From: UMGS1279 sp045536815
Lineage (GTDB): Bacteria; Bacillota; Clostridia; Oscillospirales; Acutalibacteraceae
Direction of reading: 5' to 3'
Assembly: GCA_045536815.1 (NCBI GenBank)
Contig: JAZSOH010000029.1
Coordinates: forward strand, 1-64,000
Length of the DNA: 64,000 nucleotides
Of the stretch, positions 23,213 through 31,241 are shown in pieces. The stretch's first letter is position 1. Every line of letters begins with the position of its first letter. Under the pieces are notes generated by a model. The model was given only the letters and a program-made list of their open reading frames with translations. It did no database searches and was not told where the DNA came from. The translations under genes and the position numbers were made by a program.

Positions 23213-24649
23213 ATGAAAAAAATTTCACAGGCCGTTGGGTATTTGCCCGACGAGAAACCAACCGCGTGGAAACTGTTTCTTTACGCTGTTCAGCAGGTAA
23301 TTGTTATGTTCCCTGCAACCGTAACAGTTGCTCTTATCACCGGTTTTCAGGTTTCTACAACAATTTTTGCAAGTGGTCTTGCAACGTTATGCTTTATTCT
23401 AATCACAGGCAAAAAAATCCCTCTTTATTATGGCTCTAGCTTTGCATACCTTACCGCTATTTCGAGTATGTGTGCGGCAGAAGGTTTTGCTCCGGTTGAC
23501 GGCATTTTGCCTCCCGAAGCAATTTCACATGCTCAGTTTGGTATTATTTTCTCAGGTTTAATTTCTATTGCCGCAGGTCTTTTGGTTCGCTTCTGCGGAA
23601 GAAAAGCGGTTGAAACAATTTTGCCGCCTTCTATTACCGGACCTATTGCTATGATTATCGGTCTTACCCTTGCAGGCAATGCGCTTGGTGATGCTATTCC
23701 TAAGGTTGATAAGCCTGACGCTGCTAGTAGCTGGTGGATTGTTGTTGCTTTGGTAACACTTCTTTCTACTATTATTTATTCAAAATATCTAAAAGGATTT
23801 TTGGGACAACTTCCGCTTCTTTTAGGAGCCCTTACGGGTTGTGCCGCCGCAGCTATTGCTCATTTTGCGTTTGGCGTAAATCTTTTCCGCGCAATGCCCG
23901 AAGCTGCTCTTAATGCTTCACTTTGGAAGCTTGGCGATGGTTCAATATTTGCCGTTCCTGCCTTCACACTTCCTAAGGTTTCTTGGGTTGCTGTTGCCGG
24001 TATTATGCCTATTGCTATTGCTACAATACCTGAGTCAACCGCTCATATGTATCAGCTTGATATCTATGTAAATGATATTGCAAAGAAAAAAGGCAAAAAG
24101 ATGAAATATAGTCTTGTTGATATGCTTGACCGCAATCTTATCGGTGATGGTATCTGCGATATGATTTCTGGTGTTGTTGGTGGCCCCGCAGGTACAAACT
24201 ATGGCGAAAACATTAGCACAATGGCTATTACCAAGGTTTTCTCGGTTCCTGTTGTTGCTCTTGCAGCTATTATTGCAATGGTAATTAGCTTCTTTACTCC
24301 ACTTATTCAGGTAATCTATGGCATTCCGCTTGCAGTTATCGGCGGACTTGAGATTTATCTCTTTGGCGCTATTGCTGCTCAGGGTATTGCAATTATGATT
24401 GACAAGAATGTTGATATGTTCTCGGCCAAAAACATTGCCGTTATTGCTTCAATTATGGTTATCGGTATCGGCGGAAACTATGCTTTCGGCGGCAATATTC
24501 CTTTCTTTGGAATTCAGGTTCCTTGCATTGCGGGTGCTGCTGTCTTTGGTATCATTCTCAACGCTATTTTAAGCATTGGTGAAAAAAAGGCAAAGGCTGA
24601 TGAAATTCCTGAAGAAGTACCCGAAACAGTTGATAAAACTCAAATTTAA
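23213..24649 (+). CDS. NCS2-family uracil/xanthine permease
   Basis: A 478-residue, 12-14-helix permease of the NCS2 (UraA/XanQ) family. It has the family opening VQQVIVMFPATVTVALITGF, the PLYYGSSFAY substrate segment, PSITGPIAMIIGL and the motif GGPAGTNYGENI. NCS2 proteins import uracil, xanthine or related bases with protons. The start resembles clostridial uracil permeases (GYLPDEKP), so uracil is the best guess. ATG 23213 follows AAAGGGG. The upstream leader with an attenuator suggests control by a purine, pyrimidine or related signal. Confidence 0.88.
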   Translation: MKKISQAVGYLPDEKPTAWKLFLYAVQQVIVMFPATVTVALITGFQVSTTIFASGLATLCFILITGKKIPLYYGSSFAYLTAISSMCAAEGFAPVDGILPPEAISHAQFGIIFSGLISIAAGLLVRFCGRKAVETILPPSITGPIAMIIGLTLAGNALGDAIPKVDKPDAASSWWIVVALVTLLSTIIYSKYLKGFLGQLPLLLGALTGCAAAAIAHFAFGVNLFRAMPEAALNASLWKLGDGSIFAVPAFTLPKVSWVAVAGIMPIAIATIPESTAHMYQLDIYVNDIAKKKGKKMKYSLVDMLDRNLIGDGICDMISGVVGGPAGTNYGENISTMAITKVFSVPVVALAAIIAMVISFFTPLIQVIYGIPLAVIGGLEIYLFGAIAAQGIAIMIDKNVDMFSAKNIAVIASIMVIGIGGNYAFGGNIPFFGIQVPCIAGAAVFGIILNAILSIGEKKAKADEIPEEVPETVDKTQI

Positions 24650-24661
24650 GTTTAAATTACT

Positions 24662-24690
24662 AAAATTCCCGTAATTTTTACGGGAATTTT
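24662..24690 (+). terminator. Terminator after the permease
   Basis: AAAATTCCCGTAA and TTACGGGAATTTT form a perfect 13-pair stem around TTT (24662-24690). Both ends are A/T-run flanked, so it could act in both directions. Confidence 0.85.
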
Positions 24691-24704
24691 ATATATATGT
24701 TTTA

Positions 24705-24733
24705 TTGAAAATAAAAAAACAGTATGATATAAT
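24705..24733 (+). promoter_or_regulatory. Promoter of the AEC carrier
   Basis: TTGAAA (24705-24710), 17 bases, TATAAT (24728-24733), 31 bases before the TTG start. Confidence 0.8.
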
Positions 24734-24764
24734 AAAGCGGTAAAATATGTAAGGGGTTTTTAAG

Positions 24765-25730
24765 TTGGAGATTTTTATACTTTGTCTAAAGCAAATGCTT
24801 ATGATGACATTCCTTATACTTATAGGTTACATTCTTAGAAAGAAGGATATTGTTCCGCCAAACTCTTATATTGTTCTTTCTAGGCTAGAAACCTACATAT
24901 TTGTTCCTGCGCTTAATTTTTATAATCAAATACAAAACTGTAATATTGATACTTTTAAAGAGAATTATATGCTAATGTTTTACGGTGCCGCAATAATCGG
25001 CGCAGCATTAATTATTTCTTACCCATTATCCAGAATTTTTATAAATAATCCCAACAAAAACTCTCACCGCAAATATCAAAGAAATATTTATAAATATGCG
25101 CTTACCTTCGCTAATTACGGCTTTGTTGGTAACTTTGTTATCCTTAGCGTTTGGGGCCAAGAGATGCTTTTTAAGTATTCAATGTTTACATTTGTTCCGG
25201 CTATTGTTTCTTGCGCTTGGGGCAATTATCAGCTTATCCCAAAAGAAAAGGGTGCAGGTATATTAAAAAGTCTTAAAAAAGGTCTTTTAACACCTCCGCT
25301 TATTGCTCTGCTTGCGGGTATGATATTAGGTCTTTTGAATCTTAAAGAATATATACCCGATTTTATTCATAGCGCTTGTGGTAGCGCAGGGGACTGTATG
25401 GGCCCCGTAGCTATGGTTCTTGCGGGTGTTGTAATAGGCGGTTATAGAATTAAAGGGCTTCTTCGTAACTGGAGGATATATTTGTTAACAGTTTTCCGTC
25501 TGGTTATCATTCCCGGAATATTTATTTTAGTTCTAAAAGCATTAGGCGCTAATGAACTTATTCTAACCTTAACTCTTGTTTTCCTTGGCTCACCGATAGG
25601 AATGAACACGATTGTTTACCCTGCGGCTTATGGCGGTGAAACAAGAACAGGTGCTTCTATGACGGTTATTTCTTCGGTTATCAGTATTATAACAATACCG
25701 ATTATGTATTTCTTACTTATTGTTTTATAA
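24765..25730 (+). CDS. Auxin-efflux-carrier (AEC) family transporter
   Basis: A 321-residue membrane protein with about ten helices in two halves, starting LCLKQMLMMTFLILIGYILRKK as in bacterial AEC/MleP-type proteins. Family members move malate, malonate or other organic acids; the substrate here is unknown. It starts at TTG 24765 with AAGGGG upstream; no ATG lies nearby. It has its own promoter and is preceded by a terminator. Its last codons contain the -10 region of the preQ1-controlled downstream unit. Confidence 0.88.
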   Translation: MEIFILCLKQMLMMTFLILIGYILRKKDIVPPNSYIVLSRLETYIFVPALNFYNQIQNCNIDTFKENYMLMFYGAAIIGAALIISYPLSRIFINNPNKNSHRKYQRNIYKYALTFANYGFVGNFVILSVWGQEMLFKYSMFTFVPAIVSCAWGNYQLIPKEKGAGILKSLKKGLLTPPLIALLAGMILGLLNLKEYIPDFIHSACGSAGDCMGPVAMVLAGVVIGGYRIKGLLRNWRIYLLTVFRLVIIPGIFILVLKALGANELILTLTLVFLGSPIGMNTIVYPAAYGGETRTGASMTVISSVISIITIPIMYFLLIVL

Positions 25731-25731
25731 T
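25702..25731 (+). promoter_or_regulatory. Likely promoter of the preQ1-VUT unit
   Basis: TATAAT (25726-25731) overlaps the AEC stop codon and predicts a start close to 25738, exactly where the riboswitch begins. The -35 (TTATGT, 25702-25707, 18-base spacer) is weak. Confidence 0.55.
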
Positions 25732-25739
25732 TATAAAAA

Positions 25740-25814
25740 GACAGTTCGCAACCATCCTGTCTGTAAACAAAACTATGGATTTTTTGCGAACACAATTTTT
25801 GTGTTCGCTTTTTT
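25740..25814 (+). promoter_or_regulatory. preQ1-I riboswitch with transcription terminator
   Basis: The aptamer (25740-25778) has P1 GACAG/CTGTC, loop TTCGCAACCATC and the A-rich 3' tail AAACAAAACTATGG, the pattern of the T. tengcongensis type. A terminator follows: GCGAACACAA (25786-25795) pairs with TTGTGTTCGC (25799-25808) and six Ts. GTTCGCAA (25744-25751) is exactly complementary to TTGCGAAC (25784-25791), the 5' arm of that terminator. So free RNA can form an antiterminator, and preQ1 binding should free the terminator: an OFF switch for the transporter gene. Confidence 0.93.
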
Positions 25815-25841
25815 GTTGTGGACTAATTTTGAGGTGCAATA

Positions 25842-26585
25842 ATGGTTAAATATCTTAAAAAAGAAATTAGTGAAACTAAAGTACTGTTAAAAAACATTCC
25901 ACCTGTTATTTTTTCTTTCTTTATACTAACTCTTTTTGTAATGAATTTACTTGCAAATAAAAGTCTTAATATACCTATTTCTTGGCTTAAACTTGATGCG
26001 GGGTATATTATTTCTTGGTTTTTATTTCTTACAATGGATATATTAACTAAACATTTTGGCCCTAAAGCTGCAACTAAACTTTCCTTTCTTGCAACGGGAA
26101 TAAATCTCGTAATTTGTTTAATTATGTTTTTGGCAAGTATATTGCCGGGTATGTGGGGCGAAGCGTATTTAGAAGGACACGAAGCAGTTATAAATAATGC
26201 GCTTAATAAAACCTTTGGCGGCACGTGGTATGTAATTGTTGGTAGTACGGTTGCATTTGCAGTTTCTTCGGTTGTTAACAATTTTACAAATTATGCGGTT
26301 GGTAAAGCTTTTAAGAGAAATCCCGATGGTTTTTTTGCTTATATAATTCGTTCGTATTTTTCAACCGCTGTTTCGCAGTTTGTAGATAATTTGCTTTTCT
26401 CAATGTTAGTAGGTCACATCTTCTTCGGTTGGAGCTTCAAAGACTGCTTTTTTAGTGCCTTTGTTTGTATGGGTGTTGAACTTGTACTTGAAGCGTTTTT
26501 CTCGCCAATCGGATATAAAGTTTGCGAAAAATGGCGTAAGGAAAAGGTGGGCGAGGACTATTTTAAGTTCGTAGCAAAAAAATAA
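25842..26585 (+). CDS. VUT-family queuosine-precursor transporter (YhhQ-like)
   Basis: A 247-residue membrane protein of the vitamin-uptake-transporter (VUT/YhhQ) family with about six helices. Characteristic pieces are ILTLFVMNLLANK, MDILTKHFG and YIIRSYFSTAVSQFVDNLLF. YhhQ imports preQ0/preQ1 for tRNA queuosine synthesis. The preQ1 riboswitch directly upstream strongly supports this role. The ribosome-binding site GAGGTG precedes ATG 25842. No queuosine biosynthesis gene is visible in the window, consistent with salvage, though such genes could be elsewhere. Confidence 0.93.
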   Translation: MVKYLKKEISETKVLLKNIPPVIFSFFILTLFVMNLLANKSLNIPISWLKLDAGYIISWFLFLTMDILTKHFGPKAATKLSFLATGINLVICLIMFLASILPGMWGEAYLEGHEAVINNALNKTFGGTWYVIVGSTVAFAVSSVVNNFTNYAVGKAFKRNPDGFFAYIIRSYFSTAVSQFVDNLLFSMLVGHIFFGWSFKDCFFSAFVCMGVELVLEAFFSPIGYKVCEKWRKEKVGEDYFKFVAKK

Positions 26586-26600
26586 ATTATTATATCTTTA

Positions 26601-26630
26601 AAAACACCCTAAGTTTAGGGTGTTTTTTTT
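26601..26630 (+). terminator. Terminator after the VUT transporter
   Basis: AAAACACCCTAA and TTAGGGTGTTTT form the stem around a two-base turn, followed by a T-run. Confidence 0.85.
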
Positions 26631-26662
26631 GATTTTTAATTCAAAAAAATCTTTTAAATTAC

Positions 26663-26691
26663 TTGAACTTATTTATAATATATTATATAAT
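26663..26691 (+). promoter_or_regulatory. Promoter of the miaB-mutSL operon
   Basis: TTGAAC (26663-26668), 17 bases, TATAAT (26686-26691), 34 bases before the miaB ATG. The surrounding DNA is an AT-only TATAAT-rich stretch, so alternative -10 boxes exist. Confidence 0.65.
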
Positions 26692-26725
26692 ATAATTTGA
26701 TTATGTATGTAAAAAGGGTGAGTAT

Positions 26726-28138
26726 ATGTCAGGTGTTTTAAACAACCGTTATCCCGCCGAACAAACTGAGTATATCTCACTTGTTTCACGGCTTATAAAG
26801 ACAAAATATGACCATTTTCCGTTAGCGCTTATAAATACCTATGGTTGCCAACAAAATGTTAGTGACAGTGAGCGTATGAAGGGTATGCTTAGCGAGATGG
26901 GTTTCGGTTTTACAGAAGATGCCGAAACGGCCGATTTTATACTTTTCAATACCTGTGCTGTTCGTGAACACGCTGAGGATAGGGTTTTTGGTAATATTGG
27001 TGCTTTAAAGCATTACAAACGTCGCCATCCCGAAATGATAATTGGCATTTGCGGATGTATGGCACAACAAGATATTGTTAAGGATAGAATTAAAAAAAGT
27101 TATCCTTATGTGGACCTATTATTTGGTACACACGTTCAGTATCGTTTGCCCGAATTTATTTACCGTCTTTTGACAAAAAAAGGCCGCATTTTTGAAACCT
27201 CTACCGAAAAAAGTGAGGTTGTTGAGGATGTACCCATAAAGCGTGATGGCACCTTTAAAGGTTGGCTTCCTATTATGTATGGTTGCAATAATTTTTGCAC
27301 CTACTGTATTGTCCCTTATGTTCGAGGCAGAGAACGTTCAAGGGATTATACCGAAATTTTAAAAGAGGCAAGAAAAATGGTTGCCGACGGCTTTAAGGAT
27401 ATAACCCTTTTAGGTCAAAACGTTAATTCCTATCACAGTCCCGTATGTGATGAGCAGGGGAACGAGGTTAATTTCCCCAAGCTTTTGCGTATGATTAACG
27501 AAATTGACGGCGATTTTAGAATAAGGTTTATGACCTCACACCCCAAAGACTGTTCTGATGAACTTTTATTTGCAATGAAAGAGTGCGACAAGGTTGCAAA
27601 GCATTTGCATCTTCCATTCCAGTCGGGTTCAACTGAGATTTTAAAACGAATGAACAGAAGATATACCAGAGAGGGCTATTTGGAGCTTGTAAGTAAAGCG
27701 AGAAAGCTAATGCCAGAAATATCTCTTACAAGCGATATTATTGTTGGTTTTCCGGGTGAGCGATATGAAGATTTTCTACAGACGCTGAGCCTTGTGAAAG
27801 AGGTTGAGTTTACGGCGCTTTTTACATTTATTTTTTCAAGCCGTAACGGCACCCCTGCCGCCGAGATGGATGACCCTGTTTCAAGAAAGGAAAAGGGCGT
27901 TTGGTTTAGAGAGCTATTAGCTACACAGGAAGAGATAGCAAAAGTAAATGAGAAAAAACTAGCCGATAAAACATTTAAAGTTTTGTGTGATGATTTCGGC
28001 AGAAATGATGGCTTTATGGCAGGTCATACAGATACAAATGTTTGTCTTGAATTTAAAGGCGATGAAAAACTTTTAGGCGAATTTGTTACGGTTAAAACCG
28101 AGTATATAAACGGAAGTTTAGTAGCAAAAATAATTTAG
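26726..28138 (+). CDS. miaB: tRNA-2-methylthio-N6-dimethylallyladenosine synthase MiaB
   Basis: A 470-residue radical SAM methylthiotransferase. The N-terminal UPF0004 domain binds one cluster (Cys in NTYGCQQN, NTCAVRE, CGCMAQQ), the radical SAM cluster is in CNNFCTYC, and a TRAM domain ends the protein. It adds the methylthio group to i6A37 of tRNAs reading UNN codons; miaA, which makes i6A, lies further along this block. ATG 26726 follows AGGGTGAG. Confidence 0.96.
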   Translation: MSGVLNNRYPAEQTEYISLVSRLIKTKYDHFPLALINTYGCQQNVSDSERMKGMLSEMGFGFTEDAETADFILFNTCAVREHAEDRVFGNIGALKHYKRRHPEMIIGICGCMAQQDIVKDRIKKSYPYVDLLFGTHVQYRLPEFIYRLLTKKGRIFETSTEKSEVVEDVPIKRDGTFKGWLPIMYGCNNFCTYCIVPYVRGRERSRDYTEILKEARKMVADGFKDITLLGQNVNSYHSPVCDEQGNEVNFPKLLRMINEIDGDFRIRFMTSHPKDCSDELLFAMKECDKVAKHLHLPFQSGSTEILKRMNRRYTREGYLELVSKARKLMPEISLTSDIIVGFPGERYEDFLQTLSLVKEVEFTALFTFIFSSRNGTPAAEMDDPVSRKEKGVWFRELLATQEEIAKVNEKKLADKTFKVLCDDFGRNDGFMAGHTDTNVCLEFKGDEKLLGEFVTVKTEYINGSLVAKII

Positions 28139-28158
28139 TATTTTAAGGAGTAATAAAA

Positions 28159-28587
28159 ATGGATATTATCGAACTTACAAGAAATCTTTGTGTAGAGCTT
28201 CAAAAAGAAGAAGCTTATATTGAGTTTACAGCCGCAAAAAAAGCTAATGATGAAGATAAAGAGCTACAAGATGATATCGGTAAATTCAATATTGTTCGCA
28301 TGCAGCTTGACCAGGTGTTTTCTACCGATTTCAGTAAAGAAAATACTACTAGAGAAGAGGTTGAAGAGAAGGTTTCTAAGCTCAATGAAGAAATGAGAAG
28401 CATTTATGCAAAGATTATGTCTAACGAAAAAATGGTTAAATATAATCTTGCTAAAGAGAAGCTTGATGTTATTGTAAATAAGATGAATGCAATTATCACT
28501 ATGTCTATTAACGGCGAAGACCCGCTGACCTGTGAAATTAACGAGGGTTGTAGTGGCTCATGTTCTTCTTGTTCGGGTTGTCATTAA
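28159..28587 (+). CDS. ymcA: YlbF/YmcA-family protein with Cys-rich tail
   Basis: A 142-residue helical protein of the YlbF/YmcA family. In B. subtilis YmcA, YlbF and YaaT form the Y-complex, which binds 4Fe-4S clusters and RNase Y and affects RNA processing and Spo0A phosphorylation. The miaB-ymcA-mutS order equals the B. subtilis ymcB-ymcA-(cotE)-mutS block. The tail (about 129-142) carries six cysteines: four alternate with Ser/Gly in CSGSCSSCSGC and a further one lies just before; the exact count is best taken from the translation. This fits a metal-binding role. Confidence 0.85.
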   Translation: MDIIELTRNLCVELQKEEAYIEFTAAKKANDEDKELQDDIGKFNIVRMQLDQVFSTDFSKENTTREEVEEKVSKLNEEMRSIYAKIMSNEKMVKYNLAKEKLDVIVNKMNAIITMSINGEDPLTCEINEGCSGSCSSCSGCH

Positions 28588-28614
28588 TTATCTTAAAAAT
28601 TGGGAGTGTTTCCT

Positions 28615-31215
28615 TTGAGTAAGCTTTCACCCGGTATGCAACAGTATGTTGATATAAAGGCTCAGTATACCGATGCTATTTTGCTTTTCCGTCTTGGTGA
28701 TTTTTATGAAATGTTTTTTGAAGACGCCAAAATTTGTTCAGAAGAGCTTGAACTTGTTCTTACAGCTAAAAGCTGTGGTCTTGACGAAAAAGCGCCAATG
28801 TGTGGCATACCATATCATAGCTGCGAATCTTATATTGCCCGTTTAATTGAGCGCGGTCATAAGGTTGCCATTTGTGAGCAAACTGAGGACCCCGCCACCG
28901 CCAAGGGACTGGTGCGCCGTGAGGTAATAAGGGTGATTACTCCCGGTACTGTTATTGAGGACAGTATGCTTGAAGAAGGCAAAAACAACTACCTTGCTTC
29001 AGTTTTTATAGATGGTAATGAGTGTGGCCTTTGTTTTCTTGATGCTTCAACGGGTGAGGTTAGTTTAACCTTAATTAGCGGCGACAGTTTAGAAAATAAA
29101 ATTATAAGTGAGCTTGGTAGGTTTTCTCCAAGCGAGGTGCTTATAAGCGAGGAATATAGTGTTTATTCTTCACTTGTTAATTTTCTAAACGAAACTCTTA
29201 ATTGCCGCGTTGCCGAGTTTTCAAAACCTGCTATGAAAAAAAGAGGTTTAGGTGAAAATATTATTTCGCATTTTGGGGTGCTAAGCGTTGAAGAGTTGGG
29301 ACTATCTGAAAATATGGCAGATACAGTTTCGCTTGATTTTGCGCTTTCTTACCTTAAAGATAATGGTATGGACAAGCTCTCTTCAATACGAGAAATAAAT
29401 AAATATACCTGTTCAAAATATATGACTCTCGACGTTTCTGCGGTACGAAATCTCGAACTGCTCGAAACAATGCGAGGTAAGTCAAAACGTGGCTCTTTAC
29501 TTTGGGTGCTTGATAAAACAAAAACCCCTATGGGTAAACGCCTTATAAGAGGTTGGCTTTCACAACCACTTCTTAACCCTGCCGAGATAATTTCTAGGCA
29601 AAACGCAGTTGATGAATTTTATTCAGATACATTTTTAAGAGGCGAACTTACCGAATATCTTACCGGAATTCGCGATGTTGAACGTCTGCTAACTAGAACA
29701 GTTTTCGGTATCGCAACCCCTAAAGAGCTTCAGTCACTTTCTCACACAATTAGTAGATTTGCACCTATTAAAGACCTGCTTTCAACGGTTAATAGCAAAT
29801 TACTTAAGGAACTTGAGGGTGAAATCGACGTTTTAGAAGACGTTGCTAAACGCATTGACGAAACTCTTTGCGATAATCCGCCTAACAGTATGAAGGACGG
29901 AAAAATTATTCGCGATGGCTATAATGCCGATGTAGATTTGCTGAGAAAAGACCTTACGGGCGGAAAAGATTTCTTGACGGCCATTGAAATAGCTGAAAAG
30001 GAAAGAACGGGAATAAAAACCCTTAAGGTTCGCTACAATAAGGTTTTTGGATATTACATAGAGGTTCCTGCATCACAAAAGGATGCGGTGCCTGAAGATT
30101 ATATAAGAAAACAAACCTTAACTAATGCCGAAAGGTTTATTACTGATGAGCTTAAGGCTTTAGAGGCGAGGGTTTTAGGGGCTAGTGAACGCCTTACCAA
30201 GCTTGAATTTGAACTATTTTGTGAGCTTAGAGATTTTGTTTCAAAAAATCTTGATAGAATTCAGCGTTCGGCTATTGCTATTTCAAGGCTCGACGTACTT
30301 TGCTCTTTTGCAACGGTTGCGGTAAATTTGGGATATTCACGTCCCGTTGTAAATAGCGACGGCGCAATAAGAATCATTAACGGCCGCCATCCTGTTGTTG
30401 AAGCGGTTAGCAAGGCTCCCTTTGTTGCAAACGATACCTTCTTAGACACCGATGAAAATAGGTGCGCTATAATAACCGGACCTAATATGGCAGGTAAGTC
30501 TACTTATATGCGTCAAACAGCCTTGATAACAATTATGGCGCAAATTGGTAGTTTTGTACCCGCCGAATCGGCAACTATCGGTATTACTGATGCAGTATTT
30601 ACACGCGTTGGCGCGTCTGATGACCTTGCAACCGGCAAATCAACCTTTATGGTCGAAATGAGCGAGGTTGCTTATATACTTAAAAACGCTACCAGAAATA
30701 GTTTGCTTATTTTAGACGAAATTGGAAGAGGTACTTCTACCTTTGATGGTATGTCTATAGCCCGTGCGGTTTTAGAGTATGTTGCCGATAAGAAAAAGCT
30801 TGGTGCAAAAACTCTTTTTGCTACGCACTATCACGAGCTTACTGCACTTGAGCAAACTATTAAGGGCGTTAAGAATTATAATATTGCGGTTAAAAAACAT
30901 GGTGACGATATAACATTTTTAAGAAGAATTGTTCGTGGTGGCGCCGATGATAGCTATGGTATTGAGGTTGCTAAACTTGCAGGTCTTCCAAATGCGGTTA
31001 TAAATCGCGCAAAATCAGTTTTAAAGGAAATTGAAACTGAGGGTGTTGTTAAACAGGTTACCGTTAATGATACTGCTGCAGCACAACTGCCTATCGGTCA
31101 AATGGAATATGACGAGATAATTAAGGAACTTAAAAACCTTGATGTAAACGTTTTAACGCCTATTGAGGCAATGGCAATTCTCTTTGACGTTTCTAAAAGG
31201 GTTAAAGAAATATAA
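28615..31215 (+). CDS. mutS: DNA mismatch repair protein MutS
   Basis: An 866-residue mismatch-recognition ATPase. The mismatch-binding motif appears as LGDFYEMFFEDA near residue 30, then connector, lever and clamp domains, then Walker A GPNMAGKST, LILDEIGRGTSTFDG (Walker B) and the C-terminal helix-turn-helix. It starts at TTG 28615, eight bases after GGGAG; translation from further upstream would add residues not seen in the family. MutL follows 26 bases later. Confidence 0.96.
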   Translation: MSKLSPGMQQYVDIKAQYTDAILLFRLGDFYEMFFEDAKICSEELELVLTAKSCGLDEKAPMCGIPYHSCESYIARLIERGHKVAICEQTEDPATAKGLVRREVIRVITPGTVIEDSMLEEGKNNYLASVFIDGNECGLCFLDASTGEVSLTLISGDSLENKIISELGRFSPSEVLISEEYSVYSSLVNFLNETLNCRVAEFSKPAMKKRGLGENIISHFGVLSVEELGLSENMADTVSLDFALSYLKDNGMDKLSSIREINKYTCSKYMTLDVSAVRNLELLETMRGKSKRGSLLWVLDKTKTPMGKRLIRGWLSQPLLNPAEIISRQNAVDEFYSDTFLRGELTEYLTGIRDVERLLTRTVFGIATPKELQSLSHTISRFAPIKDLLSTVNSKLLKELEGEIDVLEDVAKRIDETLCDNPPNSMKDGKIIRDGYNADVDLLRKDLTGGKDFLTAIEIAEKERTGIKTLKVRYNKVFGYYIEVPASQKDAVPEDYIRKQTLTNAERFITDELKALEARVLGASERLTKLEFELFCELRDFVSKNLDRIQRSAIAISRLDVLCSFATVAVNLGYSRPVVNSDGAIRIINGRHPVVEAVSKAPFVANDTFLDTDENRCAIITGPNMAGKSTYMRQTALITIMAQIGSFVPAESATIGITDAVFTRVGASDDLATGKSTFMVEMSEVAYILKNATRNSLLILDEIGRGTSTFDGMSIARAVLEYVADKKKLGAKTLFATHYHELTALEQTIKGVKNYNIAVKKHGDDITFLRRIVRGGADDSYGIEVAKLAGLPNAVINRAKSVLKEIETEGVVKQVTVNDTAAAQLPIGQMEYDEIIKELKNLDVNVLTPIEAMAILFDVSKRVKEI

Positions 31216-31241
31216 AAAAGTATTTTAGGGGGGGTGTAAAA

